DNA from: an archaeon | GTDB lineage: Archaea > Micrarchaeota > Micrarchaeia > Anstonellales > Bilamarchaeaceae | Direction of reading: 5' to 3' | Assembly (NCBI GenBank): GCA_020053355.1 | Contig: JAGVNI010000016.1 | Location: forward strand, 54,190-118,189 | DNA length: 64,000 nucleotides | Shown: positions 52,901 through 59,841 of the stretch, one piece after another | Layout: every line of letters starts with the position of its first letter | Numbering within the stretch: position 1 is the first letter of the stretch | Program-made: the position numbers and the translations under genes | Notes under the pieces: model-generated | Database searches by the model: none | Told to the model about the DNA's origin: nothing | Seen by the model: only the letters and a program-made list of their open reading frames with translations

Positions 52901-53065
52901 ATGCAGCTTTCGCAATCGTTTCCGGATGCCGTCCCGGACCCCTCAAAGCTTGCGCTGGACCCAATCATAAACAACGTGCCTCTCGTATGCCTGGGCGCCG
53001 CTGTCATCTTCGCTCTTGCGCTAATCATATACTTCATGCTGCGCGGAAAGAGCCAGTATTCGTAA
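52901..53065 (+). CDS. Small single-span membrane protein (54 aa)
   Basis: ATG 52901 to TAA 53063-53065, placed about 26 bases after TATA-like GTATTTATTGG (52869-52879), so leaderless. A polar Pro-rich N-terminus (residues 1-27) precedes one hydrophobic helix (PLVCLGAAVIFALALIIYFML) and a basic end (RGKSQYS). Such mini-proteins often regulate larger membrane complexes; the partner is unknown. Confidence 0.6.
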   Translation: MQLSQSFPDAVPDPSKLALDPIINNVPLVCLGAAVIFALALIIYFMLRGKSQYS

Positions 53066-53099
53066 AAAAAATTGTAAATGTTAGACAGGGTGAGGGCGG

Positions 53100-53200
53100 A
53101 CAAAAATAATGAGAGAGAGGCGGGAGGTTTAGCCCGTCCTCAGCCCTGCCATACGTATGATGGAAGAAGAAATCTTCTTCCCCTTTCTTCCTTCTTTCTA
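53100..53200 (+). ncRNA. Candidate structured small RNA A
   Basis: After an AT-rich stretch (53062-53079) comes a 52-nt module (53101-53152) that can fold GAGGCGGG against CCCG-T-CCTC. Then follow a CATACGTATG palindrome (53150-53159) and a perfect 9-bp hairpin (GGAAGAAGA-AA-TCTTCTTCC, 53162-53181), ending in a pyrimidine-rich tract (53183-53199) that could terminate transcription. No reading frame is convincing. The same module plus hairpin plus T-tract plan recurs 240 bases downstream. Not recognised as RNase P, SRP or box C/D RNA. Confidence 0.35.
53101..53152 (+). repeat. 52-nt direct repeat, copy 1
   Basis: The first 30 bases (CAAAAATAATGAGAGAGAGG and ten more) are identical to 53339-53368; the whole 52 nt differs from copy 2 at four positions. 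Several of the changes lie in or next to the predicted stem-loop (GAGGCGGG...), whose pairing remains possible in both copies. Confidence 0.8.
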
Positions 53201-53214
53201 TGAAAAATAAAAAA

Positions 53215-53446
53215 GAGGTTATCTAGAAACCCTGGTCAAAGGCTTCTAGGTTCCTGCTTTTTTGTTTGGGAGGATAACAAGTCGTGGACGGATAACCGTC
53301 CACGATTGGCAGGAGATACCTGCCAAGTGAGCCCGGATCAAAAATAATGAGAGAGAGGCGGGAGGTTTGACCCGTGCTCAGCCTTGCCATCAGTGTTACG
53401 AAGGGGGCCGCATTTGGGGTCCCCCTCGGTGTGTCTTCTTTTTTTC
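53215..53446 (+). ncRNA. Candidate structured RNA B, larger relative of A
   Basis: An AT-rich box at 53200-53214 precedes a dense run of inverted repeats: GTTATC/GATAAC (53218-53223 with 53273-53278) enclosing CTAGAA/TTCTAG (53223-53228 with 53244-53249); then TCGTGGACGG/CCGTCCACGA (53282-53291 with 53296-53305) directly abutting TTGGCAGG/CCTGCCAA (53306-53313 with 53319-53326); then the 52-nt module shared with RNA A; then GGGGG/CCCCC (53403-53407 with 53421-53425) and a T-run (53436-53446). The plan suggests a stable RNA of about 230 nt or a long structured cis element. It matches no RNA family I know. Confidence 0.4.
53339..53390 (+). repeat. 52-nt direct repeat, copy 2
   Basis: Matches 53101-53152 at 48 of 52 positions; the first 30 bases are identical. 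Part of candidate RNA B. Confidence 0.8.
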
Positions 53447-53447
53447 G

Positions 53448-53882
53448 TCATGGAAAGAAGAAAACCTTCTTTCCTACCTGCTGCTTCTGCAGCAGGCCCA
53501 TGTCGCAGAGGCGATTCAACCTCGCGGATGCCGCATTCTTTCCCCGGTAATGGAACTTCACTCGCACTTCCTCGGATGTCGCCTTTCCCTGCTCCTTGAC
53601 GAACCTCATTATCTGTTCGTCGATTTCTGGAAGGAGGGGTTCCGCGACGCCCGTAGGCATTGCGGGGACCGCTCCCATCTTCATTTCCATTGATTCCAGT
53701 TTCTGGAGGATGTTCTTGAGCAGACGGTTGGTGTTCTCGCGCTCCTCTAAGAGGCGGAATACCATCTCGCCCAAGATTACAGGGTCCCTGAACTTGTCAA
53801 TGTTGGTCTCTAGGTCGCTTCTTACTTCCCGGGTGAACGCGTTGTCAATAGGTTTAAATTCCTTGTCGTGGTTGTCCTTCAT
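53448..53882 (-). CDS. Winged-helix DNA-binding protein with coiled-coil N-terminus
   Basis: 144 residues from ATG 53882 (GGTGATA upstream; ATG 53894 also possible). Residues 1-75 are charged and helical with a coiled-coil pattern (EMVFRLLEERENTNRLLKNILQKLESMEMKM); residues about 85-144 form a wHTH (DEQIMRFVKEQGKATSEEVRVKFHYRGKNAASARLNRLCDMGLL) with a short wing. Probably a dimeric regulator. Its promoter holds two palindromic elements that could be its own operators. It ends just beside the T-run of candidate RNA B. Confidence 0.8.
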   Translation of the reverse strand: MKDNHDKEFKPIDNAFTREVRSDLETNIDKFRDPVILGEMVFRLLEERENTNRLLKNILQKLESMEMKMGAVPAMPTGVAEPLLPEIDEQIMRFVKEQGKATSEEVRVKFHYRGKNAASARLNRLCDMGLLQKQQVGKKVFFFP

Positions 53883-53891
53883 CGGTATCAC

Positions 53892-53951
53892 CATCGCGTT
53901 GCGATGAAATCACGCAACTGTCATGACATAATCATGATACATTTATAAAGC
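53892..53951. promoter_or_regulatory. Divergent promoter with TATA box and palindromes
   Basis: Contains CATCGC-GTT-GCGATG (53892-53906, perfect 6+3+6, overlapping the regulator start), two TCATGA elements eleven bases apart (53921-53926 and 53932-53937, one DNA turn), and CATTTATAAAGC (53940-53951), which can act as a TATA box on either strand. The arrangement fits autoregulation by the wHTH protein and shared control of the plus-strand gene. Confidence 0.5.
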
Positions 53952-53996
53952 TATCCCTTATCTTCCCCAGGTGTCCATTTGGAAACACAATCATCG

Positions 53997-54527
53997 ATGG
54001 CTGCCAAGGTCCTTTCCGGGTTCCGCAAGCGGGACCAGCGCCTCCTCCGCAAGCTCAACGATGACATCCTGAAAAGGACCGCGATGCACTGCAATCTGGC
54101 CTGCTTCAATCTCGCAGTCTTCTCCTACGTGCTATCGAAAATCGTATCCAAGCCCCGTTTCCTGCACGCGGAATACAAGTCCGGCCTTATCGGCATCGAA
54201 CGCGTCTTCGAGAGGCTAATCGACCGCCTGGATTCGGCCAACGAGGCGGAACTCACGCAGATTTTCTCCGAACTCGAGACTGCGATTGCGCATCTTGAGG
54301 CGAAAGACCCCCGGTTCGTCGTCGACCTCGTGACCAAGGGGAAGCTCAAGATGGCCGCGACATTCTATGCGCAGGGGATGAGCCTTGGCGTGGCGGCCGA
54401 GATGACGGGCCTTGAGAAGCAGGAAATCCTCGATTACGCCGGCGAGACGATGATGTTCGACCGCCTGCAGGCCGAAAAGACCATAAATGAGCGCATCAAG
54501 ACCGCGCGCAAGCTCCTAAACGGCTAG
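53997..54527 (+). CDS. Conserved-looking helical hypothetical protein
   Basis: 176 residues from ATG 53997 (a TTG at 53979 is in frame). All-helical and charged: an N-terminal basic segment (SGFRKRDQRLLRKLNDDILKR), a middle part with Cys (MHCNLACFNLAVFSYVLSKI), and a C-terminal HTH-like stretch (QGMSLGVAAEMTGLEKQEILDYAGETMM). It is followed by a PIN-domain gene 44 bases on and may be its partner. No family recognised. Confidence 0.75.
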   Translation: MAAKVLSGFRKRDQRLLRKLNDDILKRTAMHCNLACFNLAVFSYVLSKIVSKPRFLHAEYKSGLIGIERVFERLIDRLDSANEAELTQIFSELETAIAHLEAKDPRFVVDLVTKGKLKMAATFYAQGMSLGVAAEMTGLEKQEILDYAGETMMFDRLQAEKTINERIKTARKLLNG

Positions 54528-54571
54528 GCTGGGGTGAATCTTTATAATCAAAAGCCGGGAAAGCCACACCC

Positions 54572-55255
54572 ATGACACGCGACGTCCTGTGTGATTCCGG
54601 CGTTCTGATATCGCTGACAGCCGGCTGCCTCGACAACATCCTCTATTTTTTCTCCGAGCGCCATGACGTGCGCTTCGTCATCCCGCCTTCCGTGGAATAC
54701 GAAACCGTCACCCGGCCCCTGTACAACGGCCTCCGCAAGCATCTTTTTTCCGCAATACGCATCAAGGATGCGATTGCAGACGGCGTCGTCGAAGTCGTGG
54801 ACGCCAAGGTGGAGGATGAGGGCCGCAGGCTGATGCATTCTGCCAACAACATGTTCTACATGCAGGGGAAGCCCATCCGCCTCATCCAGTTCGGCGAATC
54901 GGAGATGCTGGCCCTTGCCCTCGCGCTTGGCGTGGAGGACATCCTGGTCGACGAACGCACCACGCGCATGCTGATTGAGGCGCCCATCCAGCTCAAGGAG
55001 CACATGGAAAAGGAATTCCAGGTGAACGTCATGGTGAACAAGGGCAGCTTCCGCGAGCTCTCATCGCGAATCTCGCAGCTGAAAGTCATCCGAAGCTGCG
55101 AGTTGGTCGTGCTCGCCTATGAGAACGGGTATTTCAAGAATTTCTCGAACCTGCAGAGGGAAGCCCTCGAAGCCGCACTTTACAAGATGAAATATTCCGG
55201 CTGCTCGATCAGTTTCGACGAGATAAAAGGATACATCGAAATGGAATCCCGATGA
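54572..55255 (+). CDS. PIN-domain-like nuclease
   Basis: 227 residues, leaderless after TTTATAATC (54540-54548). Acidic PIN-type positions: CDSGVLISLTAG near the N-terminus, then FGESEMLALALALGVEDILVDERTTRMLIE, where the conserved Glu and Asp lie. A C-terminal ~70-residue region follows (SFRELSSRISQLKVIRSCELV ...). PIN proteins cleave RNA as toxins or rRNA-processing factors; the absence of a classic antitoxin and the extra C-terminal part favour a processing role, but this is not certain. Confidence 0.75.
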   Translation: MTRDVLCDSGVLISLTAGCLDNILYFFSERHDVRFVIPPSVEYETVTRPLYNGLRKHLFSAIRIKDAIADGVVEVVDAKVEDEGRRLMHSANNMFYMQGKPIRLIQFGESEMLALALALGVEDILVDERTTRMLIEAPIQLKEHMEKEFQVNVMVNKGSFRELSSRISQLKVIRSCELVVLAYENGYFKNFSNLQREALEAALYKMKYSGCSISFDEIKGYIEMESR

Positions 55256-55259
55256 TTTC

Positions 55260-55946
55260 ATGCAGCAATTCCTCGACCCCCCCGAAAGCCGGCAAATCAT
55301 TGTAGCCGTTGACGAGCGGGAGGACCGCTTTTTCGACGAGACTTTCCGGGCGCTCGGGGCCTTGGTCGAGCGGCGCGTGCTTTCTGTCGGCGATTTCCTT
55401 TGCTCCTCCCGCCTTGCCGTAGAGCGCAAGTCGCGAAGCGATTTCGAGCAGTCCGTGATTGACGGTCGGCTTTTCTCCCAGCTTCCGAACCTTGTCGCAA
55501 ATTACGAGCGCGTGGTCGTGGTGGTGGAGGGCCTGAGCGACGATGAGCGTCTTTCGCGCGATTCGCTCCTTGGCGCGTATTCGTCAATCATCGCCGATTT
55601 CGGGGCATCCATCATATTCACGCGCGATAAGGCCGGGACCGCGGAGCTGGTATTCCACCTTGCAAAGCACGAGCAAATCGCGAAAAAGCAGCCGATGAGG
55701 ATTTACGCAAAAAAACGCACCTTCACCCCTTCGCAGACCGCCCGCGCGATAGTCGAGTCGCTTCCGATGGTCGGTCCGAAACTGGCAAAGGCGCTCCTTG
55801 CGCATTTCGGGAGCGTCGAAGCGCTCGCACAGGCGACAGAACGGGACATATCAGCCGTTCCCGGCGTCGGCCCGAAGCGCGCGAAAGTAATCCGGGGGAT
55901 TCTTTCCCTCCATTATGAGGCGGAAGACGACCAGTCAATGTACTGA
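55260..55946 (+). CDS. XPF/ERCC4-family structure-specific endonuclease
   Basis: 228 residues, the length of short archaeal XPF without the helicase domain. The nuclease motif appears as VDEREDRFF and AVERKSRSDFEQSVIDGRLFSQL (ERKxxxD). A C-terminal tandem helix-hairpin-helix follows: ESLPMVGPKLAKALLAHFGSVEALAQA and ISAVPGVGPKRAKVIRGIL. Cuts 3' flaps and forks in repair or restart. No PIP box is evident at the C-terminus (ends EAEDDQSMY). Four bases after the PIN gene, so co-transcribed. Confidence 0.93.
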   Translation: MQQFLDPPESRQIIVAVDEREDRFFDETFRALGALVERRVLSVGDFLCSSRLAVERKSRSDFEQSVIDGRLFSQLPNLVANYERVVVVVEGLSDDERLSRDSLLGAYSSIIADFGASIIFTRDKAGTAELVFHLAKHEQIAKKQPMRIYAKKRTFTPSQTARAIVESLPMVGPKLAKALLAHFGSVEALAQATERDISAVPGVGPKRAKVIRGILSLHYEAEDDQSMY

Positions 55947-55978
55947 ATTAATATTTTTTAGCCGTGAATACTCTCCAT

Positions 55979-56860
55979 ATGCGCATACCATGCAACGGCA
56001 TCCACATCGGACTGGACAGTTCCGATGGAGACATCCCGTTCCTCTCGCATGCGCATTCCGACCACACATCCGGCGTGAAGGGGGCGGAAAGGCTTATTGC
56101 AAGCGAAGCGACTCTCGAATTGGCCGGTTTCGATGCAGAACCGGCGGAATTCCAAAACACGAAACTGCTTGATGCCGGGCACATCCTGGGCGCGCGCATG
56201 CTCTCAGTTGAAAACGACGGGGAGCGTACGGTCTACAGCGGGGATTTCTGCCTCAAGCCGAACATCTTCGGCCTTAAAGCCGAAGTCCCGCAATGCGACC
56301 GCCTCATCATGGAAGCAACATACGGAAATCCCGATTACGTCTTCCCCCCGCATGAGGAGGTGCAGGGAATGGTCCGGAAATGGGTCGCCGGCAACGATTC
56401 CGCCAATCTAATCATCGGCTGCTATGAGCTTGGGAAATCCCAGGAGATGGTCCGCATACTGAACGAATGCGGGACAATCCCGGTCGTCACGCAGAAGACG
56501 GATTCATTCTGCAAAATCTACGAAAAGCACGGCCTCAAGCTGGACCGCATCGTCGTCGGGAGCGATGAGGCCGAGGAGGCGATGGCCCGCCGTTTCGTCG
56601 CCCTCGTTCCCATGGGCAAGGCGAAAAGGTATTTCGCAAGCAGGCTAGCGCAGGCATTCGAGAGGAAGACCCTGTGCGCAGTGGCCACCGGGTGGGCATT
56701 GCACTACCGCTTCAACACCGACGCCGCGTTCCCATTGAGTGACCATGCCGACTTCAACGATTTGGTCGATTTCGTGGAACAGACGGGGGCGAAGAACGTC
56801 GAGTTCTTCACCGGCGACGGCTCGCGCGTCCTTGCCGCAGCCCGTCCGAATGTAATATAA
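55979..56860 (+). CDS. Metallo-beta-lactamase-fold nuclease-like protein
   Basis: 293 residues from ATG 55979, about 27 bases after TTAATATTTTT (55947-55957); GTG 55964 is in frame. Zinc motifs: FLSHAHSDHTSG (HxHxDH), LDAGHILGARML, YSGDFCLKP and FPLSDHADFNDL. The sequence fits the RNA/DNA exonuclease branch (related to mRNA 3'-end processing factors and DNA-ligase-associated exonucleases), without KH domains. Sits after the XPF gene, so a repair role is possible. Confidence 0.85.
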   Translation: MRIPCNGIHIGLDSSDGDIPFLSHAHSDHTSGVKGAERLIASEATLELAGFDAEPAEFQNTKLLDAGHILGARMLSVENDGERTVYSGDFCLKPNIFGLKAEVPQCDRLIMEATYGNPDYVFPPHEEVQGMVRKWVAGNDSANLIIGCYELGKSQEMVRILNECGTIPVVTQKTDSFCKIYEKHGLKLDRIVVGSDEAEEAMARRFVALVPMGKAKRYFASRLAQAFERKTLCAVATGWALHYRFNTDAAFPLSDHADFNDLVDFVEQTGAKNVEFFTGDGSRVLAAARPNVI

Positions 56861-56886
56861 ATCTAACGTTATCTATTTCTAACCTG

Positions 56887-57321
56887 GTGGCTCTATTGGA
56901 CCGGCAACTCTTCGTAACTATCGGGGATGGATTATTCCTCCTGGCATGCGCCCTCTTTTTCATCTATTTTGTCTTTATCACAGATACTGAAGGCTATTCT
57001 GTATTCATAGGCGCTATCATGGCTATGATGGTTTGTTACGCTATGTTTTTCTTGGGGGGCGATGTCCCGCACACGCCGGTGTTCGGGTCTCTGTCAAAGA
57101 GAATCCTCGATGAGCGGGAAACCAAACTCTCCTCCAAAGCCAGCCAATATGGCAATCTCGCCATGTTCATTTACGTCTCCTACTTTTCCCTGATACCGAC
57201 GAACATCTCAGTTTCCAAGGCGCTGCTGGGCGCCATCTTCTTGCAGGTCATTGCAAGCGGTGTAGCCTTCCAGATTTTGCTTCATTTCCACAGCCCGAAA
57301 AAAAAATCAAGGGGGGATTGA
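56887..57321 (+). CDS. DUF2178-like membrane protein
   Basis: 144 residues, GTG start after ATATAAATC (56857-56865). Four hydrophobic segments in two pairs, with a cytoplasmic loop DERETKLSSKASQYGNL between them, the pattern of DUF2178 proteins. These are commonly encoded directly before a Xre-type HTH regulator, as here, where the stop and next ATG touch. Function unknown; probably a membrane sensor for the regulator. Confidence 0.75.
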   Translation: MALLDRQLFVTIGDGLFLLACALFFIYFVFITDTEGYSVFIGAIMAMMVCYAMFFLGGDVPHTPVFGSLSKRILDERETKLSSKASQYGNLAMFIYVSYFSLIPTNISVSKALLGAIFLQVIASGVAFQILLHFHSPKKKSRGD

Positions 57322-57522
57322 ATGCAGACCCGGCTGAAAGAATTCAGGGAAAAGGCAGGCCTAACACAGCAGCAACTGGCGGATTATACCGGTGTGACGA
57401 GGCAGACCATTCTCTTTCTCGAAAAATCCCAGTACAATCCCTCGCTCCGGCTTGCATTCAAAATAGCCAAAGTGCTGAATCTGTCTGTGGATACTCTCTT
57501 CTCCTTCGATGATGAAGATTAA
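57322..57522 (+). CDS. Xre-family helix-turn-helix regulator
   Basis: 66 residues, a single [62 protein letters not shown]. YozG/Cro-like. Starts directly after the DUF2178-like stop, so the two are translated together. Confidence 0.9.
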   Translation: MQTRLKEFREKAGLTQQQLADYTGVTRQTILFLEKSQYNPSLRLAFKIAKVLNLSVDTLFSFDDED

Positions 57523-57589
57523 CTCCCCCGACCCGAAAACGGAGCGGTTTTAAACCTCTGATTCTTTCACATCATCAAGGTTTGATGCT

Positions 57590-57907
57590 ATGGCAGTCAA
57601 GAGACGTGATCCGGTTTTCGTCGTTGTCGTGAGCTTCTTCACGGCCTACATCTACGGCCTTTACTGGTTCTACAAGACCAGGGGCGAATTGAACGACCTC
57701 GTCAAGGGGACGACCAGTCCGCTTCTCTGGACGCTGGGGCTTTTCGTGCCTTTCGTGAACATCTATGTTCTCTGGAGGTACTGCGAGGACATCGAGACTG
57801 TCTCGAAGAAGGCGCGCGACAAGATTGTCCTGCTGATTGCGTGGATAGTCTTCATGCCGATTGCGCAGTGGCTCATCCAGGAGGAGCTGAACAAGCTCGC
57901 CAAATGA
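57590..57907 (+). CDS. DUF4234-like small membrane protein
   Basis: 105 residues with three hydrophobic segments: PVFVVVVSFFTAYIYGLYWFYKTRGELNDL (the family signature YGLYWFYK), LLWTLGLFVPFVNIYVLWRYCEDIE and IVLLIAWIVFMPIAQWLI. TATA-like GGTTTTAAACC at 57545-57555, itself a palindrome. Function unknown. Confidence 0.8.
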   Translation: MAVKRRDPVFVVVVSFFTAYIYGLYWFYKTRGELNDLVKGTTSPLLWTLGLFVPFVNIYVLWRYCEDIETVSKKARDKIVLLIAWIVFMPIAQWLIQEELNKLAK

Positions 57908-58052
57908 GCCAAAAACGCGGAGGGGAGCGCCCCTCCCCATTTTTAGGCCTCATTCTGACCCTCCCCCTTGAAAGAAATGCCGGAGAGCATTACTTATAAA
58001 TAGTTCATTCCCTTTTCTTTATTCAATCAAGCCACACTATTCGTATAACAGC

Positions 58053-58085
58053 CAGTTTTTGTGAAACTTTTTCCCAAAAAGTTTC
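58053..58085 (-). repeat. 33-nt interspersed repeat, copy beside tRNA-His
   Basis: Read on the minus strand this matches the repeat in the tRNA-Glu intron (42621-42653) at 32 of 33 positions. It ends three bases before the tRNA-His gene and contains the same 10-bp perfect hairpin (GAAACTTTTT/AAAAAGTTTC). Confidence 0.8.
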
Positions 58086-58088
58086 AAT

Positions 58089-58160
58089 GGCCATGATGGC
58101 GTAATGGTAGCGTGAGAGGCTGTGGCCCTCTAGGCCCGTGTTCGATTCACGGTCATGGCC
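58089..58160 (+). tRNA. tRNA-His (GTG) with encoded G-1
   Basis: G-1 at 58089 pairs with C73 at 58160, the tRNA-His identity pair. Acceptor GCCATGA/TCATGGC, anticodon stem AGAGG/CCTCT with loop C-T-GTG-G-C, T arm CCGTG-TTCGATT-CACGG. No intron and no encoded CCA. A T-run follows directly (58161-58166). Confidence 0.93.
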
Positions 58161-58258
58161 CTTTTTCCATTTGTTTTGTGTTCTGTGTCCTGAGTTTCGC
58201 CTCATGGAAAAAGGGGCATATAAGAAATCTCAGGGATTTCTTGATCATGGCCCTTTTT
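58153..58258 (+). other. tRNA-His downstream region with short repeats
   Basis: TCATGGCCCTTTTT, the end of tRNA-His plus its terminator, recurs at 58245-58258. CCCTTTTTCCAT (58159-58170) is inverted at 58204-58215, and AAGAAATC/GATTTCTT (58222-58229 with 58235-58242) is a perfect 8-bp hairpin. An AT box (CATATAAG) lies at 58218-58225. No convincing gene; rearrangement scar or regulatory RNA both possible. Confidence 0.4.
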
Positions 58259-58349
58259 TGTTCACATCGCTCGCCCCCTGGCTCGCGGTGAACACGAATA
58301 CGAACACGCAGCCCGATAGTGAGAATCTTCGCTCGCAGGCTTCGTCTAT

Positions 58350-58559
58350 TCAGTCCTTATAGTATTCTTCACGTGTAATCAGCTTCCCCGCCGATATCGC
58401 GTCATGGTAGAGTTCCGAGCTCGGGGGAACCTCATGCTCAGGCTCGCCGTAGAACCGCCCGAACACCTTTCCGGTCTTCTTCTCGAACCGGAACTTGACG
58501 TCCTCGTAAGGGAAATCGATGTAGACATCGCCTGCTTGGAATGCTTCCAGGGATACCAT
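58350..58559 (-). CDS. Small hypothetical protein (69 aa)
   Basis: ATG 58559, two bases after the stop of the membrane-protein gene. A compact mixed domain (FQAGDVYIDFPYEDVKFRFEKKTGKVFGRFYGEPEHEVP) with strand/turn repeats and an acidic end (REEYYKD). No metal or catalytic motif. Probably translated with the upstream membrane protein. Confidence 0.65.
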   Translation of the reverse strand: MVSLEAFQAGDVYIDFPYEDVKFRFEKKTGKVFGRFYGEPEHEVPPSSELYHDAISAGKLITREEYYKD

Positions 58560-58561
58560 CC

Positions 58562-58948
58562 TCAGCCACCCGTCTTTTTCCTTAGCCTCCAATATCCGGC
58601 CGCCAGCGGGATGGCGAACGTGAGCGCATAGTAGACATACACGTCCAGCTTGTAGTATCCATCCGCAGGACCCAGCATCTTGACGATGAATATATAATCC
58701 AGGATGAGCGCCATCAGCGTCCACACGATGGCGATTGTAAGGAAATACCCGATGGTGTTCCCACTTCCCCCTTCTGCGCCGATCTTTTTCAGCGAGACGA
58801 ACATGGCTATGGCGAAGCCGATGGGCATGATTACCCAGCCTAGCATGGATGGCGAAAGCACAAAGAAGAGCGCAATCCCCAGGAGGTAGCCAATCAGCCA
58901 GAGCGCGAATCCCCAGCCAAACGCGTCAACCGGCATTTTCTTGTCCAT
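58562..58948 (-). CDS. Four-span membrane protein
   Basis: 128 residues. Four hydrophobic segments: WGFALWLIGYLLGIALFFVL, MLGWVIMPIGFAIAMFVSL, YFLTIAIVWTLMALILDYIFIVKML and YVYYALTFAIPLAAGYW, with a Lys-rich end. A TATA-like ATAAAAAAG lies about 27 bases upstream on this strand. No family recognised. Confidence 0.75.
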   Translation of the reverse strand: MDKKMPVDAFGWGFALWLIGYLLGIALFFVLSPSMLGWVIMPIGFAIAMFVSLKKIGAEGGSGNTIGYFLTIAIVWTLMALILDYIFIVKMLGPADGYYKLDVYVYYALTFAIPLAAGYWRLRKKTGG

Positions 58949-59079
58949 GCCGCCATTTCCCCCGGCAAGTCTTTTTTATCTATCCCCATCCGGCACTACG
59001 CATCAATGGCCTGCCGTAAATATTCCTGCGCATCCGCCCCCCGGCCATGATTTATTATCTTCGCATGGAAAATCATTTC

Positions 59080-59772
59080 ATGGGAGGACCGGTCACCGCC
59101 AGCCAAACGAACTCGCTCCTGCATCTCCATCCAGTCATATTCGGGGATTCGCTCGCACAGGGCATGCTGTACTCGGAAGCGCGGGCCAGGCTGCCTGAAT
59201 ACGGGCTCCAGGGCATGCAGGTGCATGCCTCTATCGGCAAACCCTTCGCGTTTGTAGCCGCAAGGATACGGGAGGCATATGCGAACGGCCGGATACCCCG
59301 GGGCGGCACGGTGGTGGTTTTCGCAGGGATGAACGACCTGACCGCCCTGACCTCGCCCGTATGGGACGCGTTATCCTCCGCCAGGTCCAGGGCCGAGAGG
59401 ATTGCAAAAGGCACATCCGTGCTTGAAGGCCAGGTGGACTCTTTTTTGAAATGGGCCAAAGACAATGGCCTCAACGTAGTATTCGCCACCATCCCCCCAT
59501 GCAGGGAGCACAAGCCGCTGCGCCATCTGGGGCGGGAGTATTCCGCGGATTCCATGGCGGCGATGTCGGACTTCAACCGCTTCCTCATAAGCAGGAGGAG
59601 CGGCACGGTCAGGGTGATGGACCTCTCGGAGCTCGCGGTGAGAAACCCCGACGGGTCGAGAGGCAATGCCATGAGGCGCGAACTTACATCTGACGGGATG
59701 CATCCGAATCCAGAAGGCTACCGGATCGTCATGGACCAGCTAATCCGGGCCCTCAATGAAATCAGGAATTGA
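59080..59772 (+). CDS. SGNH/GDSL-family hydrolase
   Basis: 230 residues from ATG 59080, about 26 bases after TTTATTAT (59051-59058); ATG 59065 or 59047 are in frame. Block I VIFGDSLAQGM (catalytic Ser), block III VVFAGMNDLTAL (G.ND), block V ELTSDGMHPNPEGY (catalytic Asp and His). No signal peptide from this start, so a cytoplasmic esterase or deacetylase on a lipid, sugar or peptide is likely. Confidence 0.88.
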   Translation: MGGPVTASQTNSLLHLHPVIFGDSLAQGMLYSEARARLPEYGLQGMQVHASIGKPFAFVAARIREAYANGRIPRGGTVVVFAGMNDLTALTSPVWDALSSARSRAERIAKGTSVLEGQVDSFLKWAKDNGLNVVFATIPPCREHKPLRHLGREYSADSMAAMSDFNRFLISRRSGTVRVMDLSELAVRNPDGSRGNAMRRELTSDGMHPNPEGYRIVMDQLIRALNEIRN

Positions 59773-59841
59773 CTTCGACATGCCCTCTTTGTCGGAATAG
59801 CCTCCGAACCGTTTTTAATTCATTTATTCCTATTGACTACC

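Noticed and set aside
53100..53446. RNase P RNA, SRP RNA or a CRISPR array
   Set aside because: The conserved core sequences of RNase P and SRP RNA are not visible, and two copies of a 52-nt module 238 nt apart are not a CRISPR repeat-spacer pattern. No CRISPR array was seen anywhere in the window.
58138..58362. 74-codon plus-strand frame (or 52 codons from 58204)
   Set aside because: It begins within tRNA-His, runs through short repeats, and has no domain or credible start signal.
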